Positions 1-8,020 of a DNA stretch of 22,098 nt are shown piece after piece (the stretch's first letter is position 1; each line of letters opens with the position of its first letter). Source of the stretch: CAZCZR01 sp964503455 (GTDB lineage: Bacteria > Bacillota > Clostridia > UBA1381); assembly GCA_964503455.1 (NCBI GenBank), contig CAZCZR010000025.1:1-22098 (forward strand), read 5' to 3'. The notes under the pieces are model-generated. The model did no database searches and had not been told where the DNA came from. It saw only the letters and a program-made list of their open reading frames with translations. The position numbers and the translations under genes were made by a program.

Positions 1-130
1 GCGGCGGGGTCATTTCCAACGGATAGACAAGCGCGGATCTCGCACATTCCGGCATATTCTTATTTGCATATTTTTCTGCTTTCCTTTTTAAAAAGTACGT
101 GCTTTTGCCATGCAATTTTTCTGTACGCTA

Positions 131-159
131 TTGACAAATGAAAGTATTTGTTATACAAT
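131..159 (+). promoter_or_regulatory. Sigma-A promoter of the tandem aldolase gene
   Basis: TTGACA at 131-136 is a perfect -35 box. A 17-base spacer separates it from TACAAT at 154-159 (5 of 6 to consensus). Transcription should start near 166, leaving a leader of about 34 bases before the ATG at 200. A near-palindrome, AAAAGTACGTGCTTTT (91-106), lies 24 bases upstream of the -35 box and could be an operator, but nothing else supports that. Bases 1-90 hold no gene I can recognise. Confidence 0.8.
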
Positions 160-199
160 ATACTTATTAAGTTTATACAAAGAGAGAGGAGATATTTTT

Positions 200-1492
200 A
201 TGAATTTGGATATGCTTCACCCTGCCGATCAGCTTGTTATGTTCATGGAAAGAATATACGGCTACGGCATGACCACCACCTCGGGCGGAAATCTGTCCAT
301 CCTTGACGACAACGGCGATATATGGATCACGCCCGGCTCTGTTGACAAGGGCAGTCTTACCCGCGCCGATATGGTAAGAATCACTCCCGACGGCGAGATA
401 ATAGGCAACCATAAGCCCTCAAGCGAGTATCCGTTCCACCAGCACATTTACAAAACGCGCCCCGATATCAAGGCGGTGCTTCACGCGCATCCGCCGGCTT
501 TGGTAGCGTTTTCTATCGTAAGACAGCTCCCAAGCACAAGTCTTATCCCGACAGTCAAGTTCTCCTGCGGAGAGATCGGCATGGCAAAATACGGTCTCCC
601 CGGCAGCACGGATCTCGGCGACAAGATAAGCCATGAGTTTGAAAAGGGATTTAATACAGTCATTCTTGAAAACCACGGCGTTGTTATAGGCGCGAAATCG
701 ATGTTCGATGCTTTCAAGTCCTTTGAAACACTTGATTTCAGCGCGCGTCTTGAGATCGACGCCAACAATATAGGCACGCCAAAGCCGCTTTCGCCCGAAC
801 AGATCGACTGGTACAAATCGCGCCAGAACGTAGTTATGGACGAGTTTGTTGCGAACAGCATCAGCAGCGAGGAAAAAGAAGCGCGCTCCAAAATGTGCAG
901 CCTGATAAAGCGCGCGTACAACCAGCAGCTTTTCACAAGCACACAGGGTACCTTTTCGCAGCGTCTTTCCGATGACAGCTTTATAATAACCCCGACCGGC
1001 TCCGACAGAAAATATCTTGAGCCTGAGGACATAGTAAAAATAAACGGCGATTTTAAAGAGCTGGGCAAAAATCCGTCAAAGAGTGTTGAGCTTCACCGTG
1101 AGATATACAGACAGCATCCGCACATAAATTCAATAATCATAGCGCATCCGCCATGCATCATGGCGTTTGCCGTAACGGACACCCCGCTTGATTCGCGCAC
1201 CATACCGGAAAGCTACATACTGATGCGCACCATACCCAAGCTGAATTTTGGCGATAACTATATACACCCCAAGGAAACAGCCGCCGTATTCAAGGAGAAC
1301 ACGCCTATCGCGATTATCCAGAACGACTGTGTTATCGTGACCGGCTCCGACCTTTTAAACGCGTTTGACCGTCTTGAAGTCGCCGAATACAGCGCAAAGG
1401 CTATCATTGCGGCAAAGGATCTTGGCGATGTTGTTGCTATCAACGACAGTGAGATAGACGAGATAGAGGATGCGTTCAATCTTGTAAAATAA
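200..1492 (+). CDS. Tandem class II aldolase/adducin-domain protein with degenerate second domain
   Basis: A 430-residue cytosolic protein made of two class II aldolase/adducin domains (about 1-215 and 225-430). This family contains metal-dependent sugar-phosphate aldolases (fuculose- and rhamnulose-1-phosphate), ribulose-5-phosphate 4-epimerase and dehydratases such as MtnB. Domain 1 keeps the expected metal and catalytic set: Glu76 in PSSEYPF, His95 and His97 in LHAHPP, and His159 in ENHG. In domain 2 the equivalent positions are Ser295, Ile314 (IAHPP) and Asp376 (QNDC), so only the second His (His316) survives and domain 2 is probably structural or regulatory. The ATG at 200 was chosen because AGAGAGGAG (183-191) lies just upstream; the frame is open from 110, but that start precedes the promoter. 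The gene is monocistronic between its promoter and a terminator. The substrate cannot be told from sequence. The family call is secure. Confidence 0.9.
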   Translation: MNLDMLHPADQLVMFMERIYGYGMTTTSGGNLSILDDNGDIWITPGSVDKGSLTRADMVRITPDGEIIGNHKPSSEYPFHQHIYKTRPDIKAVLHAHPPALVAFSIVRQLPSTSLIPTVKFSCGEIGMAKYGLPGSTDLGDKISHEFEKGFNTVILENHGVVIGAKSMFDAFKSFETLDFSARLEIDANNIGTPKPLSPEQIDWYKSRQNVVMDEFVANSISSEEKEARSKMCSLIKRAYNQQLFTSTQGTFSQRLSDDSFIITPTGSDRKYLEPEDIVKINGDFKELGKNPSKSVELHREIYRQHPHINSIIIAHPPCIMAFAVTDTPLDSRTIPESYILMRTIPKLNFGDNYIHPKETAAVFKENTPIAIIQNDCVIVTGSDLLNAFDRLEVAEYSAKAIIAAKDLGDVVAINDSEIDEIEDAFNLVK

Positions 1493-1505
1493 TATATCAA
1501 AATTA

Positions 1506-1547
1506 GGTTTTTATAGCAAGCGGCTTAGCCAAGCCTGCGAAAAAACC
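1506..1547. terminator. Imperfect bidirectional hairpin between convergent genes
   Basis: GGTTTTT (1506-1512) is complementary to AAAAACC (1541-1547), with an inner pairing of GGCTT (1522-1526) to AAGCC (1531-1535). On the minus strand the structure ends in a T-rich stretch. It could back up termination for transcripts arriving from either side. The stem is interrupted, so this is only a candidate. Confidence 0.4.
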
Positions 1548-1556
1548 GCAAATATT

Positions 1557-1606
1557 AAGCCTTCTGCTGCAGATTGATAACAAGTACAGCAGAAGGCTTT
1601 TTTATT
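1557..1606 (+). terminator. Rho-independent terminator of the aldolase gene
   Basis: A perfect 13-bp stem pairs AAGCCTTCTGCTG (1557-1569) with CAGCAGAAGGCTT (1587-1599). The T tract begins within the right arm and runs to 1603. On the minus strand the T run comes only about 10 bases after the stem, so termination of the opposing protease transcript here is possible but weaker. Confidence 0.85.
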
Positions 1607-1662
1607 GCTCATTTCATATATTTCCGTCTTGCGGCCCGTAGTTTTTTAACCTCCCCACGGCT

Positions 1663-3117
1663 TTATTCGTTAGCATCCTCATCTATGTACGGGGAGGTGT
1701 TCACTCCGAAAAGCTCATATGCGCGGTTGAGCTGATTGTCTACCGTCACATTGATCTCGGCGAATACGTTTTCAAGACGCACCTGTGTGGTTATGTCAAG
1801 CTCGCCATAAGGGAACAGATCCTGATCGGCTTGGAAATCCATGACAGCCGCCGCGATTTCCGCGTCATACAGCTCGTTTATCGCGCCGTCAAAGTAGCCG
1901 AGTATCGTAAGACGGTTTTTTGCCGCTACTACCTCAGGACCGCTCATGCCGACGTGCCACTTTGTGCGGTAATCAAGCTCGCCGTAATCCGAGGTGGTTA
2001 TGGCGCGTTTTGTGTTTTGTATAACATCGTCGGGCATTATTCCCACGCCGTTAATATCCTCGCCGTTGCGGGTAAGGTATCTGCCGGTGGTTATCTTGAA
2101 GGCGGAGCCGTTGTTAAGCGAGATCGTTACCTGCATCAGCGCTTTGCCGTAGGTGGTTTCGCCTATAAGGTATCCGACCCCCGAATCATGCAGCGCCGCC
2201 GCCAAAAGCTCCGACGCGCTTGCCGTACTGCCGTTTACCAGCACATTGAACTTATATTTCGGATCCTCCTGCTCGGAGTAATACGAGGCGTTGTATTCTT
2301 CAATACGGTATATGGTATCCGCGATCTTGCCCTTCGGCGTTATCTGCGCCGCTATTTGCACAGCCGCGTTCACATATCCGCCGGGATTTCCGCGCAGATC
2401 AAGAATTATATTTGTTATGTGGTGCGCGTCCGCCGCCGCAAGCGCCTCGGAAAACTCCTCGGAGGTGTTCACGGACATATTGGATATTTTTATGTATGCG
2501 GTGTTTTCATCGGGGAAGTTGTAAAACACGGTCTTTGACTGTACTTCAGAACGCGGGACCGATACGGTAACGTATTCCGAACCGCGCAGAAGAGTCAGGT
2601 TTACAGGGGTGGTGACCTCGGACAGAAGCAGCGACGCAACACTGTTGAGCGAGGAACCCACTACATCGCGGTCCTCCACCTTGACTATTTTATCGCCTAT
2701 CTGCACTCCCGATGCGGGAGCGTAGCTTTCATCCGTGAACGACATTACGGTTATATAGCTGCCGATTTTTTGAAGTGTCGCGCCTATTCCGTAGGAATAC
2801 TTGTCAAGACTTTGCTTAAAGGACTCATATTCCTCCGCCGTGAAATACTCGCAGTACGGATCCAGACCCGCAAACATATCTTTCAGCACCTTTATAAATA
2901 TATCCGGATTTTCCTCAAGTGTTTTTGAAAGACCCATTTGCATTATGTCCTCAGGGGACAGGCTGTCGTCTATGTAATATTCGGATGCGTAGTTCGCTAT
3001 CTTCTCAAACACCTGATATTCGGGGCTGAGCGTTGTGTCGTAGGCGCATACGGAGGATGCTGTCTGAATAAGAACAGCCGCTGCCGCTATTGCCGATAGT
3101 ACTTTTTTTAGTTTCAT
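1663..3117 (-). CDS. ctpA: S41 C-terminal processing protease with PDZ and peptidoglycan-binding domains
   Basis: A 484-residue exported serine protease of the CtpA/CtpB (Prc) family, which trims C termini of envelope proteins or signalling regulators. Residues 1-25 form a signal peptide (KLKK, then a hydrophobic core, then SSVCA as a likely cleavage site). A PDZ domain spans about 105-190 (YGIGATLQ, PASGVQIGDKIVKV). The S41 core covers about 200-370 with ILDLRGNPGG. The catalytic Ser-Lys pair is Ser300 (NGSTASASE) and Lys325 (TYGKALMQ), with Gln329 four residues on; the 25-residue Ser-to-Lys spacing equals that of CtpB and Prc. A PG_binding_1 module follows at about 385-455 (MSGPEVVAAKNRLTILGYFDG). 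The ATG overlaps the stop of the DUF1934 gene (ATGA) behind GAGGA. In spore formers CtpB-like enzymes activate SpoIVFB, but whether this one is a CtpB or a housekeeping CtpA is undecided. Confidence 0.92.
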   Translation of the reverse strand: MKLKKVLSAIAAAAVLIQTASSVCAYDTTLSPEYQVFEKIANYASEYYIDDSLSPEDIMQMGLSKTLEENPDIFIKVLKDMFAGLDPYCEYFTAEEYESFKQSLDKYSYGIGATLQKIGSYITVMSFTDESYAPASGVQIGDKIVKVEDRDVVGSSLNSVASLLLSEVTTPVNLTLLRGSEYVTVSVPRSEVQSKTVFYNFPDENTAYIKISNMSVNTSEEFSEALAAADAHHITNIILDLRGNPGGYVNAAVQIAAQITPKGKIADTIYRIEEYNASYYSEQEDPKYKFNVLVNGSTASASELLAAALHDSGVGYLIGETTYGKALMQVTISLNNGSAFKITTGRYLTRNGEDINGVGIMPDDVIQNTKRAITTSDYGELDYRTKWHVGMSGPEVVAAKNRLTILGYFDGAINELYDAEIAAAVMDFQADQDLFPYGELDITTQVRLENVFAEINVTVDNQLNRAYELFGVNTSPYIDEDANE

Positions 3118-3560
3118 AATAATTCCTCTTTTTTGACCGATATTCTCATTTTGTTTATTATCTCGTTCCCGCTGCCGCAGTCAAGCCGGTACTTGAGTGA
3201 TATAAATCCTCCTTCCGGAGAAAGAGCCGTAAGAAGCTTGTCGGTATAAAGCGTCATCGGTATAGCTCCAAAGGGAAGAGTGTACATGAATTTATGTGTC
3301 AAATGCTCCTTATATATCATGACTGAACTTACAGAGCCGGAGCGTTTGATTTTTACGCTGTCGTTTTCCGCGGTTATGATAGTGGATGCGACCGAGCCGT
3401 CATCGGGAGAGGTCTCGGAATAAAGTATGTGATACTTCCCGTTCGAGCAGCGCATCCTGCCGCGCGCTTCTGTCGCCACGGTGTCTTTAAGACCCTCGCC
3501 TGATTGAGAGTTTTCCACCGTTATTATAAAATCATTTGCTTTGGAAGTGTTCGATATCAA
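3114..3560 (-). CDS. DUF1934 (YwiB-like) beta-barrel protein
   Basis: A 148-residue cytosolic protein matching the DUF1934/YwiB family, a small calycin-like barrel of unknown function. Visible features are the N-terminal ITVENSQSGEG strand, a central IITAENDSVKIKRSGSVSS stretch and the TLPFGAIPMTLYTDKL segment typical of the family. The only usable start is TTG at 3560, which lies 29 bases inside the 3' end of murI. The ATG overlapping the murI stop is in another frame and ends after three codons. The gene overlaps the protease start by ATGA, so it sits mid-operon in ddl-murI-DUF1934-ctpA. It has no signal peptide or membrane segment. The family call is fairly firm; function is unknown. Confidence 0.8.
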   Translation of the reverse strand: MISNTSKANDFIITVENSQSGEGLKDTVATEARGRMRCSNGKYHILYSETSPDDGSVASTIITAENDSVKIKRSGSVSSVMIYKEHLTHKFMYTLPFGAIPMTLYTDKLLTALSPEGGFISLKYRLDCGSGNEIINKMRISVKKEELL

Positions 3561-4350
3561 TTTTCGTCACCTGCTCATCGATCTGCCTGCCCAGAAACAT
3601 CCCGCCCAGCTCCGCGAAGTTGTCAACGTCATCACTGACATAAAACTGATACTGTCCCGGTGGGTTATCTCCGCCGTGCTGCATACCCGCGCCGCATTTC
3701 TTTTTGAGATACTTTGTGACCTCGACTCCCGGCTCTATCAGGGCGACTTCGCTGCCCATATATTCCGAGATGACTTTTTTCAAGTGCGGATAGTGCGTAC
3801 AGCCGAGGATAAGGGTATCGGCTCCGGCGTTTTTAATGTTTTCAAGATATTCCTCCGCTATAAGGCGCGTTACCTGCGTATCGGAGTGACCGTTTTCCAC
3901 AAGCGGCACAAACAGGGGGCATGACTGCTCAACAACCTCGATAGACGGGTCGTATTCCTTTATCTGCTTTGTATACGCGCCGCTTTTAATGGTGCGCGGA
4001 GTGCCTATAACACCGATGCGCTTATTGCGTGTAGAGCGTACCGCCTCATATACGGTCGCGTCTATAACGCCGACGATAGGAACGTCAAACTCGCTTTTTA
4101 TTGCGGGCATTGCCACGCAGCTTGCCGTGCCGCAGGCGATGACAATCATTTTCACATCAAAGCTCATCAGAAAGCGTATATCGTCACGGACGTATTTCAT
4201 AACGGTGGAGCTTGAGCGTGTGCCGTAAGGGACCCTGCCCGTATCACCGAAATATATGATCCTTTCCTCCGGCAGCTCCTTCATTATTTCCTTCACGGCG
4301 GTAAGCCCGCCGAGACCGGAATCGAAAACGCCTATATATCTGTTATCCAT
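3532..4350 (-). CDS. murI: Glutamate racemase
   Basis: A 272-residue enzyme interconverting L- and D-glutamate, supplying the D-Glu that MurD adds to peptidoglycan precursors. The family motifs are all present: GVFDSGLGGLTAVKEI (7-22, Asp10 and Ser11), YFGDTGRVPYGTRS (33-46), the two catalytic cysteines Cys73 (IACGTAS) and Cys184 (LGCTHYPHL) with His186, and IEPGVE (205-210). The first cysteine motif is usually ACNT; here Asn is replaced by Gly74, at a position that normally contacts substrate. The ATG at 4350 has a strong AAGGAGG whose upstream end touches the ddl stop, with 10 bases between the genes. Co-transcription with ddl puts two D-amino-acid steps of wall synthesis in one unit. Confidence 0.95.
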   Translation of the reverse strand: MDNRYIGVFDSGLGGLTAVKEIMKELPEERIIYFGDTGRVPYGTRSSSTVMKYVRDDIRFLMSFDVKMIVIACGTASCVAMPAIKSEFDVPIVGVIDATVYEAVRSTRNKRIGVIGTPRTIKSGAYTKQIKEYDPSIEVVEQSCPLFVPLVENGHSDTQVTRLIAEEYLENIKNAGADTLILGCTHYPHLKKVISEYMGSEVALIEPGVEVTKYLKKKCGAGMQHGGDNPPGQYQFYVSDDVDNFAELGGMFLGRQIDEQVTKIDIEHFQSK

Positions 4351-4360
4351 AGGGACCTCC

Positions 4361-5419
4361 TTATTTTACACGCTTCTGCGCAAGAGCGATAAGCTCGTCC
4401 AGAAGCTCGGAATATCCCAGTCCCCTCGCTTCCCAGAGCTTGGGGTACATACTTATATTCGTAAATCCGGGAAGTGTGTTTACCTCGTTAAGGATGACTT
4501 TGTTATCTGACCTCCTGACAAAGAAATCCACGCGCGAAAGTCCCGCTCCGTCAAGCGCGGTAAACGCTTTTACAGCCATCGCGCGCACTTCTTCACGAAG
4601 CTCCTCGCTTATCGCGGCGGGTATAGCCAGCTGTGTCGAGCTGTCGTTGTACTTTGCGTCAAAGTCATAGAAATCCACTGTCGGAAGTATCTCTCCGACC
4701 TCGCCCGCGCGGGGAAGATCGTTTCCGAGAACGGAACATTCGACCTCGTGCCCGTCTATAAACTCCTCTACCAATACCTTGCGTCCGAAGGTAAGCGCAT
4801 TCGACAGCGCGCTTATAAGAGAGTCTCTGTTGTACGCCTTGCCCACGCCCACGGAGGAGCCTGTGCTTGCGGGCTTGACAAAGCAGGGATAACCCAGCCG
4901 TGATTCAATTTCGCGGCATTTCTCATCTATGCTGTCGCCCGACCGGACCGTTACCCAGTCCGCCTGTGGTATGCCCGCGTCGTGCATTACTATTTTCGTG
5001 TATGTTTTATCCATTGCCGCCGCTGACGAAAGCACGCCCATACCGACGTATTTTATGCCGGAAAGCTCAAAAAGTCCCTGTATGGTACCGTCCTCTCCGT
5101 ATTCGCCGTGAAGCACCGGAAAAATGACGTCTATATGTATTTTTTCGGTTTTATCGCCATCAAAGACGATAATGCCGCCGTCGCCGGTGTCGGGTGATAT
5201 GAACGCCTTTTTGCGGGCAAGCTTTTCCCATGAACCGTCCTCGATAAGGCTGTAGTCGCCCTCGTACAAAAGCCATCTGCCGTCCTTGGTAATGCCTATG
5301 ACGGTTATATCATAGTTATCCTTGTTAAGATTTTCAAGGATAGATGTAACGGATTTTCTTGAAATATCGTGTTCCGGCGATCTGCCGCCGAAAATCACGC
5401 ACAAAGAAAGTTTAGTCAT
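4361..5419 (-). CDS. ddl: D-alanine--D-alanine ligase
   Basis: A 352-residue ATP-grasp ligase that joins two D-Ala to make the terminal dipeptide of peptidoglycan precursors. Evidence includes GGRSPEHDIS (11-20), HGEYGEDG (104-111), the ATP-binding KPASTGSSVGV (182-192), EEFIDGHEVECSV (218-230), SRVDFF (295-300) and NEVNTLPGFT (311-320). The omega loop reads FYDFDAKY. The Tyr257 position after Lys256, which is Phe in depsipeptide ligases and His in VanA-type enzymes, is kept, so D-Ala-D-Ala rather than D-Ala-D-Lac is expected. The ATG at 5419 has GGAAGGAG at a good distance. It is the first gene after a clear promoter and begins the ddl-murI-DUF1934-ctpA unit. Confidence 0.96.
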   Translation of the reverse strand: MTKLSLCVIFGGRSPEHDISRKSVTSILENLNKDNYDITVIGITKDGRWLLYEGDYSLIEDGSWEKLARKKAFISPDTGDGGIIVFDGDKTEKIHIDVIFPVLHGEYGEDGTIQGLFELSGIKYVGMGVLSSAAAMDKTYTKIVMHDAGIPQADWVTVRSGDSIDEKCREIESRLGYPCFVKPASTGSSVGVGKAYNRDSLISALSNALTFGRKVLVEEFIDGHEVECSVLGNDLPRAGEVGEILPTVDFYDFDAKYNDSSTQLAIPAAISEELREEVRAMAVKAFTALDGAGLSRVDFFVRRSDNKVILNEVNTLPGFTNISMYPKLWEARGLGYSELLDELIALAQKRVK

Positions 5420-5442
5420 ATTAACTCCTTCCCATAACAGTT

Positions 5443-5471
5443 ATTATACAATCGTTTAGTGCAATAATCAA
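5443..5471 (-). promoter_or_regulatory. Sigma-A promoter of the ddl-murI operon
   Basis: Read on the minus strand, TTGATT (5471-5466) and TATAAT (5448-5443) are separated by 17 bases. The short transcript leader carries GGAAGGAG before the ddl ATG. It lies in the 79-base gap after the rluD-type gene, so ddl and its followers can be expressed independently of the upstream genes. Confidence 0.8.
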
Positions 5472-5498
5472 TAGCTTGTAAAAATATTTAATAAAATG

Positions 5499-6443
5499 TT
5501 AATAATTATTGCTTCTCGCCGCTTTTTCGCGGCGCAATATTTCAAGCACCGATGAGAAATCATCTGGCAGCTCTGAGGTAAACTCCATAAGCTCGCCCGT
5601 TCTCGGGTGCAGAAAGCCGAGCGTCTTGGCGTGAAGGAGCTGACCTGTAAGGTCGAAGCGTTCATTTTTTATGCCATAGGTCTTGTCGCCGACGATGCTG
5701 TGGTTAATGTAGTTCATATGGACGCGTATCTGGTGGGTGCGTCCGGTTTCAAGAGTACATTCCACAAGCGTGTAGAGTCCGAAGCGCTCAAGCACCCTGT
5801 AGTGAGTGACCGACTCTCTGCCGCCTTCTATAACAGCCATTTTCATACGGTCGTACGGATGTCTGCCGATAGGCTTGTCAACAGTGCCAAAATCCTCTTT
5901 TATATTGTCGTTTACAAGGGCGTAATATTTCCTCAAAGCCTTGCGCTCCTTAAGCTGTGCGGCAAGACACAGATGCGCCTCGTTGTTTTTGGCTATGACC
6001 AAAAGTCCGGAGGTGTCTTTGTCTATACGATGCACTATTCCGGGGCGGATCACGCCGTTTATAGCCGACAGATGATCGCCGCAGTGGTACATAAGCGCGT
6101 TGACAAGAGTACCCGTGGCGTTGCCGACTCCGGGATGCACTACCATGCCCTTGGGCTTGTTTATGACAATAACGTCAAAGTCCTCGTACACGATGTCAAG
6201 AGGTATATCCTCCGGCATTGCTTCAGTTACCACCGGCTCCGGTATCTCGACCACGATCACCTCGCCTGTTTTTACCTTGTAGTTTTTATTAAGATATCCC
6301 GGACGGTATCGCACCTCGACACGCATATCGTCGCAGAGCTTTGCGGTCAAAGACCGCGACAGCCGTTCATCCAGCTGCGGAAGCACCTTGTCGATGCGTT
6401 CGCCGTCATATTCGGGAGGGATCGTCAGATGAAGCGTAGACAT
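5499..6443 (-). CDS. RluA/RluD-family 23S rRNA pseudouridine synthase (YlyB-like)
   Basis: A 314-residue enzyme that isomerises uridine to pseudouridine in structured RNA, most likely large-subunit rRNA. An S4 RNA-binding domain spans about 14-75 (ERIDKVLPQLDERLSRS). The catalytic domain begins near 88 with NKPKGMVVHPG (95-105). The catalytic Asp141 lies in HRIDKDTSGLLVI, followed by LETGRTHQIRVHM. The ATG at 6443 was chosen over an in-frame GTG at 6458 because AAGGA stands 7 bases upstream of it. The GTG overlaps that ribosome binding site. It follows lspA by 21 bases, the same lspA-ylyB order as Bacillus subtilis. A CGCCGC/GCGGCG inverted repeat in the last codons has no T tract and is not a terminator. 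Exact target uridines cannot be assigned. Confidence 0.93.
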   Translation of the reverse strand: MSTLHLTIPPEYDGERIDKVLPQLDERLSRSLTAKLCDDMRVEVRYRPGYLNKNYKVKTGEVIVVEIPEPVVTEAMPEDIPLDIVYEDFDVIVINKPKGMVVHPGVGNATGTLVNALMYHCGDHLSAINGVIRPGIVHRIDKDTSGLLVIAKNNEAHLCLAAQLKERKALRKYYALVNDNIKEDFGTVDKPIGRHPYDRMKMAVIEGGRESVTHYRVLERFGLYTLVECTLETGRTHQIRVHMNYINHSIVGDKTYGIKNERFDLTGQLLHAKTLGFLHPRTGELMEFTSELPDDFSSVLEILRREKAARSNNY

Positions 6444-6464
6444 TAAAAGATCCTTCACATATAT

Positions 6465-6917
6465 TTATTTACCGCTTTTATCAAAAAATATCACATATAT
6501 TATAAGCAGCGCCGCGCCCACGGTCACAGCAATATCCGCGACGTTGAACACGGGAAAGCTTATAAAAACCGTTTTGAGCATATCGACCACAAAATGCCGC
6601 ATGACACGGTCAATACCGTTTCCGAGCGCTCCGGCAAATATCATTGTCAGGGATATTCGCAGCAAAGGGTGCTTCGGTTTTTTGCATATCGCGTACACGA
6701 TCACTGCGGCGCAGAACACAAAGGAAACTATGCCAAGAAGCACTGTATGCTCTTCGAGTATACTGAATGCCGCGCCGGTGTTTTTTACGTAGTATATATC
6801 GATTATATGCGGTATGAGCGCAAAGCCTTCGCCGGGTGCTAAGGACGATACCGTAAAGTATTTTGTCAGCTGATCCAGAATAATAATCAGAAGCGCTGTC
6901 AGGGAGTATATCAGCAT
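6465..6917 (-). CDS. lspA: Lipoprotein signal peptidase (signal peptidase II)
   Basis: A 150-residue integral membrane aspartyl protease that removes signal peptides from diacylglyceryl-modified prolipoproteins. Four membrane helices are evident (about 3-20, 55-75, 85-103, 125-146). Conserved motifs are DQLTKY (15-20), KNTGAAFSIL (45-54), GALGNGIDR (96-104), VVDM (110-113) and FNVADIAV (124-131). Asp103, Asp112 and Asp128 are the conserved acidic residues, and the catalytic pair is among them. The ATG at 6917 was preferred over GTG at 6926, since AAGGAAG is 9 bases from the ATG but only 1 from the GTG. The gene starts 5 bases after aroB ends. The pstS lipoprotein at the right edge would be a substrate. 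Confidence 0.96.
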   Translation of the reverse strand: MLIYSLTALLIIILDQLTKYFTVSSLAPGEGFALIPHIIDIYYVKNTGAAFSILEEHTVLLGIVSFVFCAAVIVYAICKKPKHPLLRISLTMIFAGALGNGIDRVMRHFVVDMLKTVFISFPVFNVADIAVTVGAALLIIYVIFFDKSGK

Positions 6918-6922
6918 AGCGG

Positions 6923-8005
6923 TCACTTCCTTGAAATATAGTCTACCGCCGCGCGAATTTCGTCCTCCGTCACATCATCGGTTATTATGACATCCCCGAT
7001 ACGCACCGGCAGCACGAATTTTAATTTTCCGGCGGTTTTCTTTTTATCCTTGCCCATGAGGGCGATTATTTCATCGGCGTTTTTAATATCGGCCTTTATG
7101 TCAAAGCCGTAAGCCGTCATAAGCGCGTTGATACGGTCAAGCTCGGCGCAGCTTATCATGCCGCGCTGTACGGCTATATATGAAGCCGCCGACATTCCGA
7201 GACCCACACACGCGCCGTGAGTGAGAGCGAAATCGAACGCGCCCTCCGCGGCGTGACCGATGGTATGACCGAAATTGAGTATGGCGCGCAGACCGTTTTC
7301 CTTTTCGTCCTTCTCGACAACGTCCGCCTTGACGGAGCAGTTTTCAAAGCTCAAAGCTATAAGCGTTTCAGGGTCGAGAGACTTGACGGAGGAAATATTT
7401 TTTTCGAGATAATCGAAGAAATCCGCGTTTCTGATAATGCCGTGCTTTATGACCTCGCCCATGCCGGAAACAAATTCCTTTTCGGGAAGAGTTCTAAGCG
7501 TTGAAACGTTTATATATACGAGCGACGGCTGATGAAACGCGCCGAGGATGTTTTTCGCGCCGCCGAAATCAATGCCTGTTTTTCCCCCGACAGAGCTGTC
7601 GGACTGACTTAAAAGCGTTGTCGGGACCTGCACAAAGCGTATTCCGCGCATATATATTGCCGCCGCGAAGCCGGCCATATCTCCGACCACTCCTCCGCCA
7701 AGAGCCAGAACCATGCTTTTTCTGTCCATGCCGAAATCAAGCATGGCGGAGCAGATCGAAAGTATCGACTCCATGCTTTTATGCTCCTCGCCCGCCGGAA
7801 ATGCCGTGACAGCCGTATCATAGCCTGCCAAGCGGAGAATGTCAGCCGCTTCGCCGGCATACAGCTTTTCAACGTTGGTGTCGGTAACGATAAGGATCCT
7901 CTTCGGCGCGCCTATACCGGCAAGAGCCTTTGCAAGACCGCCGAAATCCTTATCTATTATTATATCATATGAATTTTCGCCGAGATTCAGATGCAGAGTT
8001 TTCAT
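6923..8005 (-). CDS. aroB: 3-dehydroquinate synthase
   Basis: A 360-residue NAD-dependent metalloenzyme of the shikimate pathway that converts DAHP to 3-dehydroquinate. Motifs are GEEHKS (72-77), the Gly-rich ALGGGVVGDMAGFAA (101-115), VPTTLLSQSDSSVGGKTG (127-144) and NFGHTIGHAAE (244-254). Metal ligands are Glu184 (GMGEVIKHG), His247 and His264 (LTHG). The ATG at 8005 has AAGGA 8 bases upstream; an in-frame TTG at 8011 lies inside that gap and is less likely. It is the only shikimate gene here, placed between tsaD (15-base gap) and lspA (5-base gap). It is probably co-transcribed with them for growth-linked expression rather than with an aro cluster. Confidence 0.96.
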   Translation of the reverse strand: MKTLHLNLGENSYDIIIDKDFGGLAKALAGIGAPKRILIVTDTNVEKLYAGEAADILRLAGYDTAVTAFPAGEEHKSMESILSICSAMLDFGMDRKSMVLALGGGVVGDMAGFAAAIYMRGIRFVQVPTTLLSQSDSSVGGKTGIDFGGAKNILGAFHQPSLVYINVSTLRTLPEKEFVSGMGEVIKHGIIRNADFFDYLEKNISSVKSLDPETLIALSFENCSVKADVVEKDEKENGLRAILNFGHTIGHAAEGAFDFALTHGACVGLGMSAASYIAVQRGMISCAELDRINALMTAYGFDIKADIKNADEIIALMGKDKKKTAGKLKFVLPVRIGDVIITDDVTEDEIRAAVDYISRK

Positions 8006-8020
8006 TGTCAATATCCTTTT

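Noticed and set aside
1..55. A minus-strand frame starting with ATG at 55 and open to the window edge (MPECARSALVYPLEMTPP).
   Set aside because: There are only 18 codons, no ribosome binding site at a proper distance, and no family resemblance I can support.
5514..5532. CGCCGC/GCGGCG inverted repeat at the end of the pseudouridine synthase gene as a terminator.
   Set aside because: It is inside the coding sequence and is followed by AGAAGCAATAATT, not a T tract.
5607..6446. Long plus-strand frame of 279 codons opposite the pseudouridine synthase gene.
   Set aside because: It is a shadow of a clearly conserved gene, its protein has no recognisable domain, and it has no promoter or ribosome binding site of its own.
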